The position numbers and the translations under genes were made by a program. A stretch of DNA of 7,704 nucleotides, taken from Flavobacteriaceae bacterium (GTDB lineage: Bacteria; Bacteroidota; Bacteroidia; Flavobacteriales; Flavobacteriaceae). Shown in pieces: positions 6,796 through 7,704 of the stretch; the stretch's first letter is position 1, and each line of letters starts with the position of its first letter. The notes beneath the pieces are model-generated. The model had not been told where the DNA came from. It worked only from the letters and a program-made list of their open reading frames with translations, and searched no databases. Location of the stretch: NCBI GenBank assembly GCA_016763715.1, contig JAESTG010000414.1, positions 1-7,704 of the forward strand. Direction: 5' to 3'.

Positions 6796-7271
6796 TGGTA
6801 TTTCATATTTTTTGCAACAGCGACAATCTCATCTACCATAAAAGGCATACCGTACAAATGAACAGCCACAATTGCTTTCGGTTTTTTACCCTTCGCAATT
6901 CTATCTTGTATTGCTTTCTCCATTTCGATAGGGCACATATTCCAGGTATCCACTTCACTATCTACAAAAACAGGTGTTGCTCCCTGATATACAATGGGGT
7001 TAGCCGAAGCAGAAAAAGTCATTGTCTGACAAATCACCTCATCTCCGCTTTTCACTCCTACAAGTATCAAAGCCAAATGAAGGGCTGCTGTACCTGAACT
7101 CAAGGCAGCAACATGATGGGTTCCTCCCAAATACTTTTCCAAGGATTGTTCAAATCCATCTACATTTGGGCCTAAAGGAGCAATCCAATTGGTTTCAAAT
7201 GCTTCATTTACAAACGCTTGTACGGTGCCGCCCATATGAGGTGACGATAGGTATATTCTTTGGGGGGTCAT
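6792..7271 (-). CDS. N-terminal fragment of the split DegT-family aminotransferase
   Basis: This 159-residue frame runs from the ATG at 7271 to a TGA at 6794-6792. It contains the N-terminal half of the fold type I aminotransferase: the start APLGPNVDGFEQSLEKYLG (31-49), the phosphate-binding SSGTAALHLAL (58-68) and the strand AIVAVHLYGMP (133-143). It lacks both the PLP-ring Asp and the Schiff-base Lys, so alone it cannot be an enzyme. Its last five residues (NMKYH) come from the shifted frame and do not match the family, which would read KYEIPLIED here. An upstream in-frame Met at 7331 would overlap the preceding gene by about 50 bases and adds residues unlike the family. Confidence 0.75.
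   Translation of the reverse strand: MTPQRIYLSSPHMGGTVQAFVNEAFETNWIAPLGPNVDGFEQSLEKYLGGTHHVAALSSGTAALHLALILVGVKSGDEVICQTMTFSASANPIVYQGATPVFVDSEVDTWNMCPIEMEKAIQDRIAKGKKPKAIVAVHLYGMPFMVDEIVAVAKNMKYH
6808..6813 (-). other. A6 homopolymer at the aminotransferase frameshift (A_AAA_AAT context)
   Basis: Read on the minus strand the site is GCA AAA AAT ATG. A seventh A would give GCA AAA AAA TAT GAA, restoring the family sequence AVAKKYEIPLIED. The zero-frame heptamer A_AAA_AAT also has the X_XXY_YYZ form of a -1 slippery site, and a -1 slip would yield the same product. I see no convincing downstream stem-loop or upstream Shine-Dalgarno stimulator, and six A is short for efficient transcriptional slippage or phase variation. 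A lost base, real or from sequencing, is the simplest reading. Confidence 0.7.
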
Positions 7272-7278
7272 ACTTGAT

Positions 7279-7704
7279 TTATTTTTTTGGTGCTCCATAC
7301 AAAGGAAAGAAATCACTTTCCAAAATACCATTACTGTTAACTAATTCTTGATATACGCTTGGGTTGACAATATATTGCCAAGTCCTAAACTGGGAAAATA
7401 GCTTTGAAAAACCTGATTTAAACCTAAAAAGTGAATCTTCATCGCTACCTCCAACTCCTCCTCCTAAATGCAGAAAATCTAATTGTAATTCATTTGCTTT
7501 CAATCGTGCTTCGTCCAAAATTAACTTCATTGGGGTGTCGTAAATATAGGAAGCAGCGGTTCCAGCTAAATGATACTGCATAAAACGTTGTGTTACTGTA
7601 AATACAGCTCCTGCAGCTATTTTTCCGTCTTTGATTGCTATTAAAATGGATGCATTATAGTCTGGGCTATTTAACAATTGTTTGAAATAATTCAATTCAA
7701 AATA
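7279..7704 (-). CDS. FemAB/GNAT-fold acyltransferase, partial (N-terminus beyond right edge)
   Basis: The last 141 residues of a larger protein are visible; the frame is open through the right edge (reading YFELNYFKQLL from 7704), so the TTG at 7695 is probably not its start. The fragment matches the C-terminal GNAT-like lobe of FemA/FemB-type proteins: a strand pair around ILIAIKDGKIAAGAVF (20-35), MQYHLAGTA (42-50), the helix PMKLILDEARLKA (58-70), the signature FLHLGGGVGG (77-86) with EDSLFRFKSGFSKL (89-102), and the tail RTWQYIVNPSVYQEL (107-121). FemAB proteins classically add amino acids from aminoacyl-tRNA to peptidoglycan; relatives in polysaccharide loci are annotated as GNAT acyltransferases of unknown substrate. 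Its stop is seven bases before the aminotransferase ATG, so the two are probably co-transcribed and it may acylate an amino sugar of this pathway (inference). Confidence 0.8.
   Translation of the reverse strand, partial: YFELNYFKQLLNSPDYNASILIAIKDGKIAAGAVFTVTQRFMQYHLAGTAASYIYDTPMKLILDEARLKANELQLDFLHLGGGVGGSDEDSLFRFKSGFSKLFSQFRTWQYIVNPSVYQELVNSNGILESDFFPLYGAPKK

Larger units (their letters stand above)
6142..7271 (-). pseudogene. DegT/DnrJ/EryC1 sugar aminotransferase (PglE-like), split by a one-base frameshift
   Basis: Two overlapping frames together encode one PLP-dependent nucleotide-sugar aminotransferase; joining them gives about 376 residues, normal for the family. The ATG at 7271-7269 starts MTPQRIYLSSP, seven bases after the upstream stop. 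The first frame carries the PLP phosphate-binding SSGTAALHLAL (58-68) and ends AVAKNMKYH at a TGA (6794-6792). The other frame continues, in restored numbering, with KKYEIPLIEDSAEALGS, giving PLP-ring Asp163, then the Schiff-base Lys192 in SFNGNKIITTSGGG and the C-terminal RPLWKPMHLQPVF and CLPSGS motifs. One extra A in the A6 run at 6808-6813 would repair the frame. The family transfers an amino group from glutamate to the 4-keto sugar made by a dehydratase such as the one encoded next, and PglE is the closest relative I recognise. No other decay is visible. A sequencing error, a recent mutation or ribosomal/transcriptional slippage are all possible; if slippage occurs, the gene is functional. 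Confidence 0.85.

Noticed and set aside
6790..6813. Programmed -1 frameshifting as the firm explanation for the split aminotransferase
   Set aside because: The heptamer fits, but I see no downstream structure or upstream SD stimulator, and this gene family is not known to use recoding; kept only as a possibility.
7272..7331. Upstream in-frame Met at 7331 as start of the aminotransferase
   Set aside because: It would overlap the FemAB-like gene by about 50 bases, and the added 20 residues do not resemble the family; the ATG at 7271 sits seven bases after the preceding stop.
1..7704. CRISPR arrays, tRNA genes, insertion sequences or phage attachment sites
   Set aside because: No regularly spaced repeats, tRNA-like cloverleaf, transposase or terminal inverted repeats were seen; gaps between genes are 7-60 bases.

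Overview
The window is AT-rich, and every gene lies on the minus strand, so transcription runs from high to low coordinates. The proteins are typical of a surface-polysaccharide (capsule/exopolysaccharide) locus of a Bacteroidota bacterium, most likely Flavobacteriia. Reasons: a short one-SLBB Wza-type export lipoprotein, a fused Wzz/BY-kinase whose Walker A' motif reads VALVGADIRNP, a Wzi-family protein directly after the kinase, no clear Shine-Dalgarno sequences, and two intergenic TAnnTTTG elements of the Bacteroidota sigma-factor type. The genus cannot be fixed from this sequence.

Layout in transcription order. The right edge (7704-7279) holds the C-terminal part of a FemAB/GNAT-fold acyltransferase. 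Seven bases later begins a DegT/DnrJ/EryC1 sugar aminotransferase resembling PglE (7271-6142). It is broken into two frames by the apparent loss of one A from an A-run at 6808-6813. Next is a 655-residue membrane-anchored nucleotide-sugar 4,6-dehydratase of the CapD/WbpM/PglF type (6105-4138, GTG start). Then come the Wza-like export lipoprotein (4077-3322), the Wzc-like chain-length regulator and tyrosine kinase (3311-927) and a Wzi-like outer-membrane protein (906-1) that runs off the left edge. All of bases 1-906 are coding, and no gap between genes exceeds about 60 bases.

How the genes fit together. The dehydratase would make a UDP-4-keto-6-deoxy-HexNAc, the aminotransferase would aminate C4, and the FemAB/GNAT-like enzyme might acylate the product or an amino group in the glycan (inference). 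This resembles the N,N'-diacetylbacillosamine/4-amino-4,6-dideoxy-GlcNAc route. Wza, Wzc and Wzi form the export and surface-attachment module. The two promoter-like elements lie before the dehydratase and before wza, so the export module may be transcribed independently of the sugar genes upstream, including the broken aminotransferase.

I do not see an undescribed defence, mobile or RNA system here. The features most worth a second look are the aminotransferase frameshift, the paired promoter-like elements, the altered Walker A' motif and the FemAB-type enzyme in a glycan locus.
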